Shown piece after piece: positions 12,461-36,760 of a stretch of DNA of 64,000 bases; positions within the stretch are counted from its first letter, which is position 1, and each line of letters starts with the position of its first letter. The translations under genes and the position numbers were made by a program. A model generated the notes under the pieces. The model saw only the letters and a program-made list of their open reading frames with translations. It did not search any database and was not told the origin of the DNA. Location: contig NC_079892.1 of the NCBI RefSeq assembly GCF_024868665.1, positions 6,469,269 to 6,533,268 of the forward strand. Reading direction: 5' to 3'. The DNA comes from Triplophysa rosa. Lineage: Eukaryota > Chordata > Actinopteri > Cypriniformes > Nemacheilidae.

Positions 12461-12839
12461 GATTTTGGAAAATAACAAAATATTCTGAAAGACTTTTTAT
12501 TAAAGTATTTTCCCAACAATTTGCTATTAGACCTTCACAATGATATATACTGAAACTATATGCGAGAAAAAAACAGGCTCTCCCTTATTCATTAAAACTG
12601 CTTTTGTTTCAAAGTTTTCATTGAAGTCTCTTGCAGTATGATTACCCCTTCTTGTTTGTATTTGTATGTCTGTTTTCTTTCTGTGCGTGTGAAAAGAAGC
12701 TCGCCAACTCATCTGTACCTCTTCAATTACCCCTCGGTACTCCCCCAATGCATGAGACGCTTTTGAAATGGCTCTCTTTTCTCTTTCCAAGCTATATTTC
12801 ATTGTTGATGCTTGTGGGCTGTGTCTATGTATTTAGAGG

Positions 12840-13930
12840 GTAATTGGTGGGAGATACACGGAGCCGTTGAAGTACGTCCACTTATCTCAGTTCCCTTTTT
12901 CAGCCCGCCCGAGCGTCTCGGTGAGCCGGACAAAATGCTCATAATGTCTGTTTTATACCTACGTGGACAAACACAATCAAGGGCTGGTTCGGCATTGTCC
13001 TCATTGCTGTTTGAAACGCTCTCCGAGTGCATCGTTTGTGCCAGGGCTGTCGGTGGGCCCTCCAAGACAGCGACCTTTTGAAGCCCCCCCCCCCCCTCGT
13101 CCCCTCCCCGAATGGCATAATCTAATGATTTCACTTAAACCTCCCTTATTTAACACTGTCACGGAAAGCAAGGAATCAGCCATTTATAATTTACATGTCA
13201 TTTGCTGCCTCATATTGTGTGAAATTTAATTACGGCCCGGCTCCGATTGTGGCCGGCGCTCGTTTGTCTCTGGCGGGGCCCACAATGCGGCATTGATGTG
13301 AATCCGGGCGGTGCTGGCTTCTTCCTTTTTTATCTCGTCACCTTCTGCTGTAGCCTTCAAGCCTGCCTAGTCCCTTCCTTTCAGTCCTTTGTGAGGAAAA
13401 ATGCGAGAAGTTGACCCCTCATTTTCATTTAAAAATCCGAGGGCCGTAATATAAAAGATTCGCCGTCTTTTGAAAAGATCCCATTCAGAGCTTTTAGTAC
13501 AATGGAATAAACTGATATTTTTCACAGGGGCAACGATTACCCGTCTTAATCGCGCCGTGAGGGTTTTTCGAAACTTTTGACTACGAGTAAATGCACGGTG
13601 GCTTGTCACAGGTGGCTGCGCCACGTCGACCCGGCGTCGGCCCTTTGAGACAAACAACTTTGTGTGTGTACATGGAGGGGAAAACTTAACGGGGAGGGGG
13701 GTTCTTTTCGGCTCTGGCCTGCAGAATCTCTAATGGCTTATTATTCAACATTTTAGTCAGTTTCTGAAAGTTTCCTTTAAATCAAAGGCGGCGCCGCGCC
13801 GTAATTGCAGGCTGCTCGGCCTCCTGCGGGGCGATTCATATGACTGTAATCCACCTGACAACTCGGATTCTGCTCGGTGCTGGCAGCCAGCCCGTTTCTC
13901 AGCCAAACACTAAAGTCTGAATTAGGAGGA
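12840..13930. promoter_or_regulatory. large GC-rich enhancer-like block, pax6 downstream
   Basis: About 1.1 kb of GC- and CpG-richer sequence in an AT-rich setting, with a C run at 13085. Motifs include GAAATTTAATTACGGCCCGG, GGCGGCGCCGCGCCGTAATT and ATGGCTTATTATTCAAC. No repeat is visible. The short ORFs on both strands resemble no known protein. A distal Pax6 enhancer cluster is the most likely reading. Confidence 0.42.
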
Positions 13931-15529
13931 TGAAGAGGATAATTATTAGATTCAGAAACAGTTTCCCAGCAAAGAAAAACTGTTATTCATGGCTGGGAAA
14001 TGTGCTTATGACATTGGTTGTTAAGAGCGGTTTTCTTCTTCGCTTTGTGATGTCACTGCGAGGAGAGGTTTACGGAAAACATCAAGCAGAAACTTTAATG
14101 GCCGAGGCCTTTGTGCAAAGGATGCTGGGAGATGGTGAAAGAAAGAAAGAGAGGGAGGGGAGCGCGGCGTTGGATTACAAATCAAAGATTGCTGAAGTGG
14201 AATAACGGCATTCCACGGATCCTTTGAGTTTTTGATGTTTTTTCAAACCTTTTTATTTGTCTTGTAACAGTTGTTCATTCTCTTTATTTATGTTAATGAT
14301 GTTAACAGGAGGCTTGGGTTTAGTGCCATATATATTATTTAAACTTTTAACTCAGCGCGTATTTTGCAACATTGTTGTGTATTTCTTTTGCTTTGCAAAT
14401 ATGTTGTCTTTATTGCCTATTTTCGGGCGCTTTCCATATGCAAACGCTTTCTCAGTTGTTTAAAGTTGTTACCAGTTTAAGTATATTAGTTAGGTCCACC
14501 TTAAAAACAATTCTAGTCATTGGATAAAGTACATAAATACTACTTTCCATTCTCTACACATTTTTTAAGTTGACTTTGTAACAATTTAGTATAAATTTCC
14601 ACAAAAAAAAGAAAAAAAACATTTAAAAGGAACACAAGTCATGCATTGAAAACCTTCAAGTATAAATGCTGTTTGTGAGGTTTTGGTGGTGTGTTTATAG
14701 TAACAGTGTGAATATATTATCGAAGATTGCCAGGATTTTTCTTCTTTCCATAAAAAGCATACCTGTAAGTTTTATATATAAAAAGCTTTGTTGATGTGCT
14801 CCATCACACTTTCACTTTGTTTTTATGTTGATGCCATAACCTAAACTTGACCTCTCTTTACTGTAACGTACTGTAAACCAGCAACAATCTGGCTTTCAAA
14901 CTGTGTTTGGTAGATTAGTGGTATCTATAGTCCCTGACAAGACTCAGACACACCTCCCTGCATCGTCTGGCTTGTAAAAAACGGTCTCTTTCAGAATCAG
15001 CCCGTGCTTTGAGATGCTATGGATAAATAAATCATCCGTCTAATGCATCTCCTTGCAGTCTTCAATGCAAGATAATACAAATCTCACTCCGTACGAAATG
15101 GAAGTGAAGGATCATACCAAACAGAAAATGTTTTTTTTTCCTCAGAAATAATGAAGTGAGTTGAGTGTCACTTGAGGTGGTGGTCTTTGGTTTAAAAAAG
15201 TCTCTTTCCGCAGCTCTCGATTGCTAGTGATCATTTTTTTATTTTGCTTCGGGAGTTTCGCCAAAGCGAAAATGTAGCTGTACTGTGAATGATGTTGGTT
15301 CGTTTACGTATTGTTGCATTTTGAGTTGTGTGTGCGTTTACGTTGTTTTTAGCAGGCTTGTTCATTTACACGTTTGTTGTGTTTCCACATCTCAAAAGCA
15401 AAGGCTTTCAAATATTTTTTGTTTTATCACATCCTGAAAAATGGTTAAAAAGCACTCATATCTATTCCGACGCACACTATGACTAAAACAAACAAGCTCG
15501 GCTCGTTTCATGTAACAGTCTTGTCTTGA
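13931..15529. other. intergenic sequence
   Basis: No exon or known repeat recognised. The first 270 bases carry a plus-strand ORF (13930-14205) with no similarity I know. Confidence 0.4.
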
Positions 15530-15910
15530 TCCTGTCTAACTCTAGGGTCATCGGACCACAACTGTGGCCTCATAAAGACTAGATTAGCATTGTGTTTTAC
15601 GGCTAATTAACCCCGAGCCTACATCTCCAGGCTGAATCTACACACTGATGCTGTCGTCGGTGAAATGAGGTACATTGCTTCGCGCAGATTATGAGTTAAC
15701 AGCAGCATCATTAAAAAACGTGTTTCGGTTGCTGTTACAAACACGTTCTTAACATAGATTAGCATCTGTATGCGTTTTACGTCAACATGCACAGAAAGTG
15801 TGACTGAGGAGGAATAGATTGGATTTGTCTATGAATATTAATTTTCATAAATGCCTGCTCATTAATATTAATGTGTTCTGTCACACGCAGGCCCTTTTTA
15901 ACACCTGTTT
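15530..15910. promoter_or_regulatory. enhancer-like block, pax6 downstream
   Basis: Has ACGGCTAATTAACCCC, ATGAATATTAATTTTC and CATTAATATTAATGTG, with the homeodomain-type cores clustered. No repeat. Confidence 0.33.
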
Positions 15911-16834
15911 AGATGGCTTTCTCATCATCTTACCTATAATAAATCCTATGTAGTAACCCACGTCCTTTATTATTTTTAGAGATTATTATTGAAAATTGTA
16001 CATGTAGTGTTACCTGCAAAGAATTAAATAAAACTGTTTGTTTGTATTTTCATAAGTTAAAAGTAGTTGAAATTATAAATAATAATTTTATGAAATAATA
16101 AATAATATACTGTATTAAATATAGATGGTCTTGTTCTCTAGAGATTGTTGGATATGTGCGTGCATGTGTGTTTTGTGCACACAGGGTAAGCATGTAAATA
16201 GCCTTCAGATATGATGTCATAGTTCGTCCTGTTGTAGCATTTTTAGAGCCTGTGTATTTAATGTGAAGGCAGCACTTACATGTATTTTGTTCATGCAGTT
16301 TTCTGTGTGTCATATTCTGACCCCTCTGGGCCAGACCTAACACTCTTCAAATATTTAACACATACACACTTATTCAGCTCTGAGAAACACACACATTAAA
16401 AATACACAAGTACGCACATAGGTGCACATAAATAGTGTGCAAATATAGTAGTACGACCTTTAGCTCACATATTATGCTGAATTGAAGCTGGTACACTGCA
16501 ATTTGTTCATTTTATTTTATTTATAAGTCGGGAAACTTATTCTGTGCAGAATTACAAATCTGAAATATGAAAGATGTTTTTGTATTTTAATATACATGTG
16601 TATATATAGAGAGAGAGAGTATACAGTAGTTTTCTAGGTATACTGCAGGTCCTCAAATGAAACGTTTTGCTCAATATCCTGTTTTAACAGAAAAATTATT
16701 TATCCTTTAATTATCTTTATTATTTATATGTGTCATTTATTTGGAGGATCTATTGACGGAAATGCAATATAATATACATAACTATGTATTCAGAAGTGTA
16801 TAAAGACCTTAAATAATGAATTATGTTTTTATTA
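15911..16834. other. AT-rich intergenic sequence
   Basis: Includes a short GAGAGAGAG tract near 16609. Nothing else recognised. Confidence 0.4.
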
Positions 16835-17112
16835 CCTTAGAATGAGCTATTTCTATATACATACACCGCGGGTCCCTTTGCATGGAATTCACCATGTTGT
16901 TTCTACAGTAGCCCTAAATGGACAAACAGCTCTGCAGAGCGCATTTCATGATTACGTTATGTCCTTTGGCAATGAAGCGAAAACGAGACGACATGTTTGT
17001 CCTGTGTTAGTTGCCATAGTGCTTTGAAAGGGTGGGGGTGGAGTCAGTCGTTGGTTGCAATTTACAACGTCACCACTAGATGTCGCTAAATGTCATACAC
17101 TGGACCTTAAAT
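16835..17112. repeat. interspersed cyprinid repeat (unclassified)
   Basis: Carries TTAGAATGAGCTATTTC, ACACCGCGGGTCCC, GTAGCCCTAAATGGACAAAC, GGGTGGGGGTGGAGTC and CACTAGATGTCGCTAAATG followed by CACTGGACCTT. I know this string of motifs as a common teleost repeat, usually ending CACTGCACCTTTAA. No coding capacity. Confidence 0.6.
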
Positions 17113-18539
17113 TATCTTTATTTAATAGCACATATATTTTTCTACATAGAGTATATGGCCATAAGTGTGCTCAGTTCAGCATATTCCAAAGGTCATTTTT
17201 CTTCCAGGTGAATATGTTGCTGATATATTACAACTGACCTTTTCATGCAGGCAATCCTCAGAAAATCTGAAGGGTATCTGTTTTTCAAATCTGAGCAATA
17301 GCGAACATCCCCAGCATACAGTGTGCCCTTTACAAGGTCCGATTGGCAGACAGGTAAATATTTATGGACTATGCCCCTGTTTGCGTTTTGCATACGGGTA
17401 TGTCAGATTGCCTCTTCTGTTATAGTATTCTATGATTTGAGGATTCATGCCAACAAGAGAACCTAACTTACCCATCAGGATGTTTTAATGTAGACTTAAA
17501 CCATCTTCCACCCCAGGTAAACATCTGCTCAGGTCTTGTTCCTGTGTCAGGAGTGCAGAGTCATTCAGAAGTTTTGCGGAACAATGCAACGTAACTCTAG
17601 ATGACTCAGGGCTTATGGGCAGGCTGAGAGATTTTTGTGTTGTTTAACAGTAGGGTTGAATTTCAGTCCAAGATTACTCGCAGACAGAGGCGGTGGGGCA
17701 GGAACCGAGCTTGGATTGCTGAAAAACAACCTTAATCGTTCCCTTCAAAGGAAATCCAAGAGCACGCACAGATGTCTAGATTTGTTTTAGACCATAGTTA
17801 CGCAATTTTCTCCACACGAAGGAGTATTTACTTCAGAGTAAATAAAAGTACTACATTTTGTGCATTAACTGTAATGAATTTGTCTCAATTAACTAAAATG
17901 AAGATATTGAGTGTTTATTAAAGAGATTGTACACCCAAAAATGAAAATTCTGTCATATGATATGAGTCGAATTCCATTTCACGTTCTATATTTGCATTAA
18001 CAATTTTTCCCCCACTTAGTTTTGGTCATTTGTTTAGCTTTCATTTGATTATATTTCAGTTTAAAAACGACAAAACTACAGTTCCGTGCAAAATTTTGTT
18101 TGTATAAAATTGTTTACAATTTGTTTTTCCTGTTTTTAGAGTGTTAACTTAACCAGCTTTTTGTTAAGGAGTTTGTTTTGTTAGCATTAGCATTAGCAGT
18201 CCTTTAAAAACTTGTGTGGAAAAAGTCTCTCAGGCAAAAGTGACAAGAATTAGCACCTAATACTTTGGCCATGAGTCACTCTGGCCTGAGCTTTGGAATT
18301 CCTTTGATGGTTTCCTCATGGTAAAGGCAGTTTTGCTAATCTTTGTTTGAGGAAATTAGGGTATTTAGGTCACAAATTATGAGCTCACTTTGGTGATGTA
18401 AACAGCTAAACTGCTAAAACTGTTAGCATGGAAATGCCTCATTCACAATCTTCAAGCAGCTCATGCTCCTACCGTGTTTTTATTGGTGGATGTTGTTTAT
18501 GTCACAGCAAAAAACACATGTTAAGAGCAGCATTTTCTG
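17113..18539. other. intergenic sequence with a MITE scrap
   Basis: 17918-17962 is an isolated left end of the TTAA foldback MITE (TTAAAGAGATTGTACACCC then AAAAATGAAAATTCTGTC). Otherwise nothing recognised. Confidence 0.5.
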
Positions 18540-18900
18540 ATGCATTTCAGCAAGACGTCGACCTGAAGTTTAAGCCGGTAATGCTAGTTGTCCTTTAATG
18601 TTGTGGGTGTTGCTTATATAGCTGTTCTTTCATCTTTTGGCTGTTTAAAATCCGGATAGCGGAGTTTTTATTTTAGAAGAGAGTTGGATCTTTGTCCCGT
18701 CCCGCAGTCGCAGGTGGGGAGGGGAGGCGGGGTCACTGTAGAGAAACACTTGCCATGCTGCCATCGCTGTGATGAGCTTTGGCTCCGAAGACTGTACCCT
18801 GGTCCAGAAAACCTCGCTTTCTGTCTGTCTCACTGACTGGGGTGTCCCGAGACGCTTCAAAAAGAGAAGTCAGGGGTGAGCTGCGTAGTCTAGACCCCCT
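18540..18900. other. GC-richer complex sequence
   Basis: Stands out from AT-rich flanks, with CTGTCTGTCTCACTGACTGG and a GGGGAGGGGAGGCGGGG strip. A 71-codon minus-strand ORF is open here without similarity I recognise. Regulatory or unassigned. Confidence 0.25.
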
Positions 18901-19420
18901 TTCCATCTGCTTCAGTGTGTGTAGACCTACTTGTGTTTAAGTTTGTGAGCATATGCGTACATGTATACAGTGTATGTTTTTAATGTTGTTATTTAGCAAA
19001 TGAACATATTTGAGTGTGCGTGTGATTCACATTCCTGTGTTTCTGATCAGTGTGCAGCTCTTCTTGCCAGCTGCTGTCAATCATCTCTGTTGTTGTTAAA
19101 AGCTGGCTGGGCCACCCAGCTCTCACTACTGTAATCAAGTGTTGGATTTGTGAATGGAGAAATAATGTGATTAATCACATTTATAGCACCAGGCCACCGA
19201 ATATTATCGCAATCCTTTCTCTGAAAATACCCAACCAACCACACACACATGCAGCAATGATAGTCACTGCTCAAGGTCACTGGTTTCCCAAGCCATCAGC
19301 TGACATTGCTGTATTGAAATTCAGTTTAAAAGAACAGCGTCTTAGCAATTGTAGCTATTTTTAGATTTAAAAAGAAAACCTGGGTAAGTTGTTTACTCTT
19401 CAAATAATTTGTTTGACAAT

Positions 19421-19577
19421 ATATTTGCATTTATGCATTTGGCAGACGCTTTTATTCAAAGTGACTTACATTGCATTATATTATACATTTGTATCTGAGT
19501 ATGTGCAATCTCCGGTATCAAACCCATGACCTTGGCGTTGCTAGCCCCATGTTCTAACCACTGAGCTACAGGAAAAC
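19421..19577 (-). mobile_element. tRNA-derived SINE, copy 1
   Basis: On the minus strand the head reads TGTAGCTCAGTGGTTAGAAC (A-box) and GGTCATGGGTTTGATACC (B-box), as in a tRNA gene. The tail has AAAAGCGTCTGCCAAATGC, typical of cyprinid SINEs (HAmo-like). It is degenerate and non-coding. Confidence 0.8.
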
Positions 19578-19904
19578 AATATTCACCTCCTAAAATCAAA
19601 TACTTGTAAATGTTGATGCGATTCAAGAGCTGCAGCAAGATTCATTTATTTTTTCTATATAAATCACATGGATTGCATTGTATTTGGAAATCGGACGTAA
19701 AAAGTAGAATAGACTAAGTTCTCTGTACTTTTGTGGATGTGTTTCGTTTTTGGAGCTTGACAGGCCTTGGTCACTTTAGGCTTTTGTTGTATGAAAAAAA
19801 CTGAATATATTCATAATTTTCTTGATCTTTTCAATGGAAGTTAGACAGTCAGGTTGTCAGAATTTTTTATACTCAAAATTGCTAAACAATGGCTGTATGG
19901 TTTT

Positions 19905-20075
19905 ATAAACAACCTTCCACAGAATCTTTCTGTTTCACAAAAGGTTATGTATTATAGAAAAGTTTTTTTGTACTATAAAAGGCAAAGAAATGGTTCTTTT
20001 ATGAAACTGACTGAATCGTTCTTTGGGGAACCAAAAGTGGTTCTTTTATTGCATCGCTGTGAATAATTTTTTGTC
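19905..20075. repeat. degenerate GGTTCTT/AAGAACC interspersed repeat
   Basis: Contains TTCTTTGGGGAACCAAAAG, TGGTTCTTTTATTGCATCGC and TGTGAATAATTT, a string I recognise as a common fish MITE-like repeat (canonical form GGTTCTTTGGGGAACC). It directly precedes foldback copy 6. Confidence 0.55.
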
Positions 20076-20098
20076 TATACCTGAACTCTTTATACTTC

Positions 20099-20381
20099 TT
20101 AAAGAAATAGTTCATCCAAAAAAAATATTTATTCCACCTCATGTTGTTCAAAACCTGTACATGACTGTTTCTTCTGTTGAACACAAAAGAAGATGTTTTT
20201 TTTTCTTTTGTGTCCATTTAGTGGAAGTTAATGGGGACCAATTCTGTTTGGTCACCAACATTCTTCAAAATATCTTCTTTTGTGTTCTACAGAAGAAAGG
20301 AAGTCATACCGGTTTGGAATGACATGAGCGTGAATTGATGAGAAAAATATATTTTTACTTTTGTGTAAACTCTCCCTTTAA
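20099..20381. repeat. TTAA-ended foldback MITE, copy 6
   Basis: Starts TTAAAGAAATAGTTCATCC and ends TGTAAACTCTCCCTTTAA, with arms GAACACAAAAGAAGATG and ATATCTTCTTTTGTGTTC. Moderately diverged. Confidence 0.8.
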
Positions 20382-20479
20382 TACTCATACTTCCTGCATG
20401 CTTTACTAAATAGGACAGGCAATGAAAACTCATGATCTCAGTAGGTCTTTGAGAGCCTTTTTGACCGCATTTAGCTCTT

Positions 20480-20910
20480 TCCTCTTTAGGTGAGTTAAAG
20501 TGTCACTTCAACCACTCTACAGTATTTCTCCACACGAGTGCCCGACAGAGAGGCCTCTCAATAAAGCTTAGCCGTGCTAGTTCATTAAGAGAGAGACAAG
20601 TAGCAGTAGTTGGTCAGCAGAGCCTGTCTCTGTAAGTGGCCATGGAGAGGAGGGGGTCCGGGGCTTCTGAGGACGTGTGAAGTGGCTATTACTCCAAATT
20701 ACAAGCCTGTGTAAAAAGCAGTGGCAGACAGTGGATACACACACACACACTCGTACAATACAATGCTAAAGCATTAATGCTCGAGTGCTAACAGCCACTT
20801 GTTCTGTCCCCTCTGAGACAGACTGATAACCCTTCTTAACACTTTCTGGATGACATTATATGGATTTGCGCACAAGGCGTTTAGTGAATAACCCCCCACC
20901 AGGCAAAGAA
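20480..20910. promoter_or_regulatory. enhancer-like block, pax6 downstream
   Basis: Complex stretch with GCCGTGCTAGTTCATTAAG and AATGCTAAAGCATTAATGC, plus a short CA tract at 20740. No repeat signature beyond that. Confidence 0.25.
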
Positions 20911-21029
20911 ATAGCATTGTGGTGGAACATACCGTCATTCAATTTAGTCTGTTTTTTCTTGATTTGTTTCTTTCGATCTTAAATTGTTTTTGATGTACGC
21001 ACAAACATACTTTAGTTTAAGTCATTATA

Positions 21030-21440
21030 CAGTGGGTTTAATGTAACTATTTGGTATTTAGTATTTTGGAAGTGGGATCTAAATCTAAGATCACATTATT
21101 TTTATTTAAACCTGAAAATCAATAAATAAATAACTTGAAAAGTTATGATGTATAAATAAACTAATAAGGAGCTATTTCTAGGTCACTAATTAGAAAATGT
21201 GAGAAAATATGTTACATTGACCATTCGAACTAAAGATCAGATTTTCTTGTTTCCATTATGCTTCAAAATCTGGAGTCATTGTTGTCATTAAAACAAACGT
21301 TTTCTGAAATGTATACAGTATATTTTATTTAGCATTCACTCAAATTGCTGTGAAATCTAAAATGACAAAAAAAAACGTTATTACAAAAAGTGCATAAAAT
21401 TGGAAAAGAATCAGTGGCCCTTGACATTTGGACCCCACTG
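21030..21440. mobile_element. mariner/Tc1-type MITE with TA target
   Basis: The left end CAGTGGG and right end CCCACTG are each flanked by TA (21028-21029 and 21441-21442). The right end reads inward as CAGTGGGGTCCAAATGTC, which I know from a widespread fish mariner-type element. There is no transposase. Confidence 0.7.
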
Positions 21441-21442
21441 TA

Positions 21443-24269
21443 TATTTCTAGCACATCATTAAAAAATAGCGATACAGTATAACGGGCTGATTTTGTTGAT
21501 GTTTTTTCCAGAGGATGTGGCGTTTGGTCTATTCGCTTCGTTTCCTTTGTGTTCATCATTTCAAACGCAGCTGCATTAACTCTATTGTAGGGGTCTGGTG
21601 CACAGAGACCCTTCAGAAAGACGCTCACAACAGAGCACACGCATCTGCAGCCACAAACTGAACGAAACATAATTGTGTCCTGTCATATTTAAATGCTCCT
21701 CCACTGCGTAAAAAAGGGACAAAATATCTGCCTCTCCTCATCCTTTCATTGGTCTCTCTCTCTCTCTGTGTGTGCAGATTTAGCCTTTAGACTTGTCAGA
21801 AACAGCCTGGCATTTGAGCAAACAGGCTTTGGCAGAATCCAGTAAGTGTTGGGATGAGGTGGGGGGGTTGCACAGCTACGGGCTAGAAGCACCTGGGTTT
21901 CCTCTGCTTCTCTGTAACCATTTCATTTCAAACTATATCACATAGAATAACTGCTTTTCTAATAAAAAGTAAAGTCATTTATATTCAAATCAAGTTTATT
22001 TTATATACATCTAAAACACAAATTTAATATTATTGGTTTAAATTGTTTTCTTTTTGGTGCATTTATTGACACAACGGTGTAAGGAAGTTATAGGGGAGGG
22101 AGAGGAGTAAGAAGTAGGAAATGGATTTGAACTTGCATTTCCCACCTAAGCAGTGCATGTCTCAGATCATGCGCTTTACATCTACCCCGTCTTCAATCCT
22201 TGATATCCTTTGAACTTTTATTTGTGATACTTAAAAAAAAAAACTTGCTTGAGAGAGAAAAGCAATGCCTCACTTTCGATCAAATGTACCCTCAACCTCG
22301 CGAGTCCACTTGTGACGTAAACTAACCAAATCCAGTCAAATTCAAACAGCTATATACACAGGACAGACATATCTGGGCTTTCTGTTTTAAAGTGGTTTAA
22401 ATGTGATTGCTGCATGTTGAATGCATGTCTCTTCACAAGACACCTCCGCACTGTGCGTTGTGGTGTGAAAATATACCCAGACGTGCATGTTTCTGACCGG
22501 TTTTCATGCACGGCTTGGTTTTTGCTATGCTGAAAAAAGGGAACAACAGGATTTGTCTTGTTTTTTGCATAACAGTCCTGTTGAATAAATATTCTAGGTT
22601 GTCAAGCTGGCTGTTCGGCACTGTTGGGTTAAGAAGAACCTTACACATACTTTTGACGTATCGGAACCCCAAATTAAATTAGCAATATAAAAAGACAACA
22701 CCATTCTACCTTTTGTTTGTCTAGGCGGGTGAGACTGAAGACAAAAAATTGGACTCTTTTCTCTCTCGCTGACTCTCTCTTTTCGGTTGGTTCTCATATT
22801 TCTCTCTTCAACCAGGGATTAGTTGTAGTTTAATATCTGTTTTTGTTTCTCAACCTTTGCTTGAGATTTAAAAACATAAATTTCATTTATTTTATTTTGA
22901 GGTTTTACTGTTACTGTTAGACACAATGTATTATTCAGATACTTAAAAAACCAGTCACATCTTTTTGTTGGATTGTGTTGTGATTGTGTTGTATGTGAAT
23001 TTTGCCTTAGCTCAGACTATTAATAGATCTACAGCTGTACAGCTGTATTGGCTTTTGCTTGGCTTGCTTGGTTTAAGATGATGACTCTCTTTTTCCTTGG
23101 GTTGCTTTTATCACCATAAATTCGCAATTCTAACATCCAGATATTTTTTTCATTAATACAGCTCATTCAAACACTTGTGATTTTTCTTATGGCATCACAG
23201 TTGGGCTGTTTTGTGCAAATTATATGATTGCCTTTTTTGGTGTAGTGTATCAACTTTTGGATTTTTTCACGTAAACCTCATTTTTTTTGTCAGTATGGGT
23301 TTAAATACAAACAGACGCGTCATGTCTGACACATACCTGATTCCTCCTCCTACGCATTCTTCCCTCCATTTTCCTCCCTGCTGAGTCTCTCAAGGTGGCA
23401 AAATAACATATTTTACACTGCAATCATTCCTTACTCTTACTGACGGTATAATTTTATTGTTTTGTCAAAAAATATCTCTTGTTTAGAGTAAAAGGCTGTT
23501 CATTTTAGATTCTTTTGGTGTGCTGCTGTGTTTTATGTTGTTTTTATAGGTAAATATGTGCTCATCTAAACTAGCAAAACTTATTTTGTGAATACATTGC
23601 AGCAACTTAACTGTTTATAAAGCTGCATGTCATTAAATAAGATTACTGACTATGGGTCCCCACTTTTCTTCTTTCATTCCTTTATAAAACAATTTAATTT
23701 AAAAGGTACAACATTATTAACATGCAAATGATCTTAAAGAGAACAGGCTTGCTGAAAACACAAAAATTACATACATTAGAGTTTCAAGTTTCAGGTTGAA
23801 TGAAATATAATACTCCAGTAATGCAGACTTGGCTAACTGTTTTAAAGAATATATTTTCAATTACTGTATGTCATAGGAGACATGTTTGAGATATCAGGTT
23901 ATCTTTGAGGCATTAAGGATTATTCTTTACTATACATTTAGATCTTTAACTAACATTTTAGCTATACTGATTTGTGATGTTTTGAAAAAAAATCCTTCAG
24001 GTTAAATATTTGAAATAAATTATTAAAAAAGGCTTTACAGATCTAACGTAATTGAATTAGAATGTTAATTAATCACTGATATTGCGAATTATGCCAATTT
24101 TATGAATGATGGCAATAAAATGCGAAAGCTAAAGAAACAATGTAACAATTGGTATGCAAAGGCTTTGGTCTGTTAAGTTTTCTTTTTTTCAGCCACTTTA
24201 ATGCTAATTGTGTTGAAAAGGTGCCTTTTTGTGAGAATTGTGTAATATGTATCGAATATGCAGAGAATT
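21443..24269. other. AT-rich sequence 3' of pax6
   Basis: No exon, RNA gene or recognised repeat. The stretch from 23400 to 24270 may include an extended pax6 3' UTR. Confidence 0.4.
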
Positions 24270-24285
24270 ATAAAATGAATTTAAT

Positions 24286-24291
24286 TTTATT
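24286..24291 (-). promoter_or_regulatory. candidate pax6 polyadenylation signal
   Basis: AATAAA on the minus strand about 705 bases after the stop codon. It sits in an A/T-rich context and is the first canonical signal I see after the stop. Confidence 0.5.
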
Positions 24292-24317
24292 ATATAAATT
24301 GTTCTGCGAGACTCTAG

Positions 24318-24324
24318 GGAAGAC
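24318..24324 (-). promoter_or_regulatory. miR-7 seed match in pax6 3' UTR
   Basis: The minus strand reads GTCTTCC, a 7mer match to positions 2-8 of miR-7. It lies about 30 bases before the poly(A) signal. miR-7 repression of Pax6 through its 3' UTR is known in mouse brain and pancreas. A single 7mer can occur by chance. Confidence 0.35.
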
Positions 24325-24995
24325 AAATACTTACATTTTGACATTAACAAAACTGAATTATATCGAAGACACAATCTACCATTTTAGCTACCAAAAATTT
24401 TCTCCTCCAGTTCAGCATTAAACTTTTGTTTCACATACACCTGACTTTGTCTGCAAGCTTTGGGAAAAAAATGATGGATTGACTTCCTTAAAGTTCTGCT
24501 GCTGTTCAACAACTCCACATTTGAAACAGAAATGGGCAAAAGTTCTTGGTGTCAGCTGAAAAATAGATTGATGAATGACAGAAAAGCTCGCACAAATGTT
24601 CTTCCGCTCACTGATGCAAAACCAGCTTTGTTTGACAGTCCATCCACAGTTTTTCTTTTTTTTCCTTTTTTTGTCATAACATACAATTGGCCATTACATG
24701 TACAAATACATCAAAATGACTTTGTTGGAAACTGAAAAACAGATTTTTTTCCAATTCACGATATAATACCGGGCACTTTACAGTAGTCTGTTCTCTTTAA
24801 TTCTTCAAGTCTTTATGTCCAAAGAATGATAGAGAAGTGGCACTATCCCAGTACAAAAAAGGTCCTTTAGCTTCTCGTTTCCTTCTGTAGTAAAATACTG
24901 CTGAACAGCCCTTCAGCCGAGAGACAACGGGAGGTGAAGAAACTGCTCTCTGTATTCCTCCCCACTGTTTCCTTTTTTGTTTTAGTGTCTTGTTC

Positions 24996-36624
<11,629 letters not shown>

Positions 36625-36760
36625 AGTTCCTATACAGCTCTCGAATCCTCGTTGCTGTACTTCTTTATCAATAAAGAGAAGATGAAGTTCTAGAAATCGT
36701 CCTCAAATAGTTTGTCTTTTATAGTTTCCAACTGGTCTCGGGTGGAAATGTTTAAATTCC
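36625..36760 (-). other. pax6: pax6 5' UTR part of the start-codon exon
   Basis: The exon begins after the acceptor TTCCTTCGCAG and runs through 136 non-coding bases to the ATG. The acceptor shows that at least one further non-coding exon lies upstream. This exon corresponds to one of the 5' UTR exons of mammalian PAX6. Confidence 0.75.

Larger units (their letters stand above)
24270..24995 (-). other. pax6: pax6 3' UTR (proposed extent)
   Basis: This is the sequence downstream of the TGA to just past an AATAAA on the minus strand at 24291-24286. It is AT-rich, has no repeat, and is of the length expected for a Pax6 3' UTR. The exact cleavage site is inferred. Further TTTATT matches exist around 23453, so a longer form is possible. 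Confidence 0.55.

Noticed and set aside
19456..19638. Minus-strand ORF crossing a tRNA-like sequence, or a true tRNA gene
   Set aside because: The A and B boxes belong to a degenerate SINE. The sequence cannot fold into a complete tRNA with intact arms.
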